From the NCBI GenBank assembly GCA_013396995.1, contig VWZP01004604.1, positions 340,001-404,000 of the forward strand: a stretch of 64,000 bases of DNA. The letters run 5' to 3'. Shown piece by piece: positions 62,101-64,000 of the stretch (positions are counted from its first letter, which is position 1; each line of letters opens with the position of its first letter). The translations under genes were made by a program, and so were the position numbers. The notes under the pieces are model-generated. The model saw only the letters and a list, made by a program, of their open reading frames with translations. It had not been told where the DNA came from and made no database searches. This stretch comes from Dicaeum eximium. Taxonomy: Eukaryota > Chordata > Aves > Passeriformes > Dicaeidae.

Positions 62101-64000
62101 TTTTGATGTTATTATTTATCTGTCTTGAATTTGTATTTTGTGTGTGTACAACTTATTAAGAGTTACTGAATTAATTTTTTATTCTCATATTGTGAGGTAC
62201 TTAAGTCACAATTTCCATATTTATTTGGCAGTGATCTGATTTCATAAATTTCACTGCATTACATATTTTTAATTGATGTTTAATAATATAAGCAAATACT
62301 TACTTCACTGAAGATTAACACAGTTTACAAAGCAAATATCTAGCTTTACACATTTTGAAAGCATTTTCTTGTGGGCTTTCTTTTAAATAGCTGTTTCTGA
62401 AAATTTTACTTCCTTTAAGCTAATAGCAACTTTTGTACATGCAGCATTTTGAGGTGTTAAGGCATTTAATTTAGTCCTGCAACACACAGGTTGCAGTACT
62501 GACATGGATATAAATACTCTGAGTGAGCACAGAATGTCACCCTGTCAGACACATGTGTAAAATGCCTGGTATAGTACTTGTCAAATCATTTACAAATAGC
62601 AAGGGATCAATTTATACCAGTGAATCTAGTTATTGGTTAGCCTTGGCTCCAGAAGTATAGCTCACCTTTTACCCTGCTAATTGCATACACTGGATTTCAT
62701 GAAATGAGATTTTCTATGCCTTGAACTAGATGGAGAAGGACCTTTTGAGCAATACATCCTCAAGAGCAGAACTCTGCTTAGTACTGTAGAAGTTGACCTG
62801 GTCCTTCCTGAGCTGCCTGAAAGCACTTCAGGCATGGGGTATTAAAAAAATAGATTTTCACAAGGATATTTCTTGGGTTGTTACTTAATTTCTCCCTTTA
62901 CATCACTAATCTGAATGGACTATGGAGTCGGGTTTTTTCTTTCTTGTAATTTTTTAAATTGCACTTACCTTTAGATCTATTTGGTCTAAAGGTCACTGAA
63001 TGGAGTTAAAACTTGAGTGATACAGACCTTGATGATGTTGGAGCACCTAAACATACATTCAGAAAATCCTGATGCCAGAAATGTGACATCACTAACTTCA
63101 ACAATTTCTGTGGATAATGCTCTTAAAAGTACATATGTAATTAAAATTAAGAAATTAACTAAAAAGTGGGATTATGAATAGTAAGACTCTTTGGTCTCGT
63201 AACAAGGGTCTGTAGCCTGTAGAGTCAGAAATTGGGCATTGTTCCCTACATGCTTTCATAGCAGTTTAAAGCAGAAAAAGTGGTTCATGACAGAATTTAC
63301 TTTCAGAAGGAGTCTTAAAATTTTGGCTTCTTGTTGCAGTACTAGTATCAGAAAGAAAATCCAGCATAACCTCCTTATGTAGTACAAGGTCAGTAATGGT
63401 AAAACCAGTTGTAGTGTTTTAGATTTATATTTGAGATATTTTCTTTAAAACACTTATACTCTGCTTCCAGATTTCTGTGTGTTTGTGGAGACCTAGTTCT
63501 GTCAAAAGAGAAATGGTGATAAAATATGCATAGTATTGTTAATAGTACAAAGATAACCCAGTACAAAAACCTCTTTAGAAATTCATGCCACAGATTGAGG
63601 ACACAGTAACTTAAACCTGTCTTCAGATAGTTCCTATTTTAAATCTGTGTGCTCTTAGTAAGATAAGATTTTATGGTAGATGAAATTTTTTGTCTAAAAT
63701 TTTATTTTTATTTTTATATTCATTAAAATGCTTCTGTTCCTTTTGCTAGGCTTTTTCTGCTCAGTTACAAGCATGTATAAAGTGTCAGTTTTCTGCTATA
63801 GTAGATAGAAATTTTCTGCACTTGTAGTCTACTGCCAGTGGTGCAGCTAGTGGCAGTAGATAATGTTTTAAGCATTTGCATCAGTGAGCACATTTTACAG
63901 GCACTTTGAGCTAGCCTACCATACATTCAAAAGAAACATTGTGTCTCTTTTGACCGCAAATTGAATTTACTTGCAGGTCTCCATTTTATAAAATATAAAA
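56191..64000. other. Non-coding, right end of the window
   Basis: AT-rich sequence with one CR1 fragment at 61.3 kb. Open frames up to 138 codons show no domain. By synteny the SCN3A sodium-channel gene may lie further right, but I recognise none of its exons here. Confidence 0.65.
61345..61460 (-). mobile_element. CR1 LINE 3' end fragment
   Basis: It starts AGAATCATAGAATCCTTAAGG, the reverse of the CR1 3' terminus with its ATTCTATG repeats. It continues with the typical bird CR1 3' UTR pattern (GGAAAAGAC..CCAAGAT.ATTGAGCCCAACC, then CCACCACCATGTCAAC). The element is read on the minus strand and is truncated at its 5' end, as most CR1 copies are. Confidence 0.75.

Noticed and set aside
1..64000. 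tRNA genes, rRNA, microRNA hairpins, CRISPR arrays, sodium-channel exons
   Set aside because: Looked for typical motifs on both strands and saw none. A microRNA cannot be excluded without a folding program.

Overview
This is vertebrate nuclear DNA, most likely from a bird. The evidence is an AT-rich background with small, sharply bounded CpG islands, two of them broken by runs of N (8628-8781 and 50184-50572) as is common in bird assemblies; remnants of CR1 LINEs; an avian-type LTR; no Alu or L1; and a compact multi-exon gene with GT-AG introns. No bacterial or phage-like gene system is present, and most open frames in the window are chance shadows.

The one protein-coding gene that can be read with confidence is SLC38A11, on the minus strand. 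It encodes an orphan member of the SLC38 (sodium-coupled neutral amino acid transporter, AAAP/APC superfamily) family. Eleven coding exons from 47942 down to the stop codon at 32275-32277 join in consistent phase to give 434 codons plus stop, with no frameshift or internal stop. The first coding exon, with the start codon, is not firmly located. It should lie upstream, probably in or near the CpG island at about 49.6-50.8 kb, where 389 bases are unsequenced.

Layout from left to right: 1-8.3 kb is non-coding, probably the first intron of a minus-strand gene, with a possible alternative first exon ending at 3408. At 8.3-9.5 kb is a CpG island with a 154-base gap; in other amniotes COBLL1 lies downstream of SLC38A11 in the same orientation, so this is a reasonable candidate for the COBLL1 promoter, though no COBLL1 coding exon is visible. 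The stretch 9.5-31.6 kb is intergenic, with CR1 and older repeat relics and a cluster of TCF/LEF-like sites. SLC38A11 coding exons and 3' UTR occupy 31.6-47.9 kb, with an antisense LTR in one intron. The stretch 47.9-50.8 kb holds the 5' part of the gene: an ancient repeat and a CpG island. From 50.8 kb to the end is non-coding, with a decayed CR1 reverse-transcriptase relic, a possible LTR and a second small CpG island at 55.93-56.19 kb. SCN3A is expected further to the right by synteny, but none of its exons is recognised here.

I found no evidence for a new biological system. The items most worth checking are the unresolved SLC38A11 5' end with its two alternative CpG islands, the possible alternative first exon at 3.4-3.7 kb, a cluster of three adjacent palindromes at 5935-5993, a duplicated pair of octamer motifs inside SLC38A11, and a duplication around a single N that may be an assembly error.
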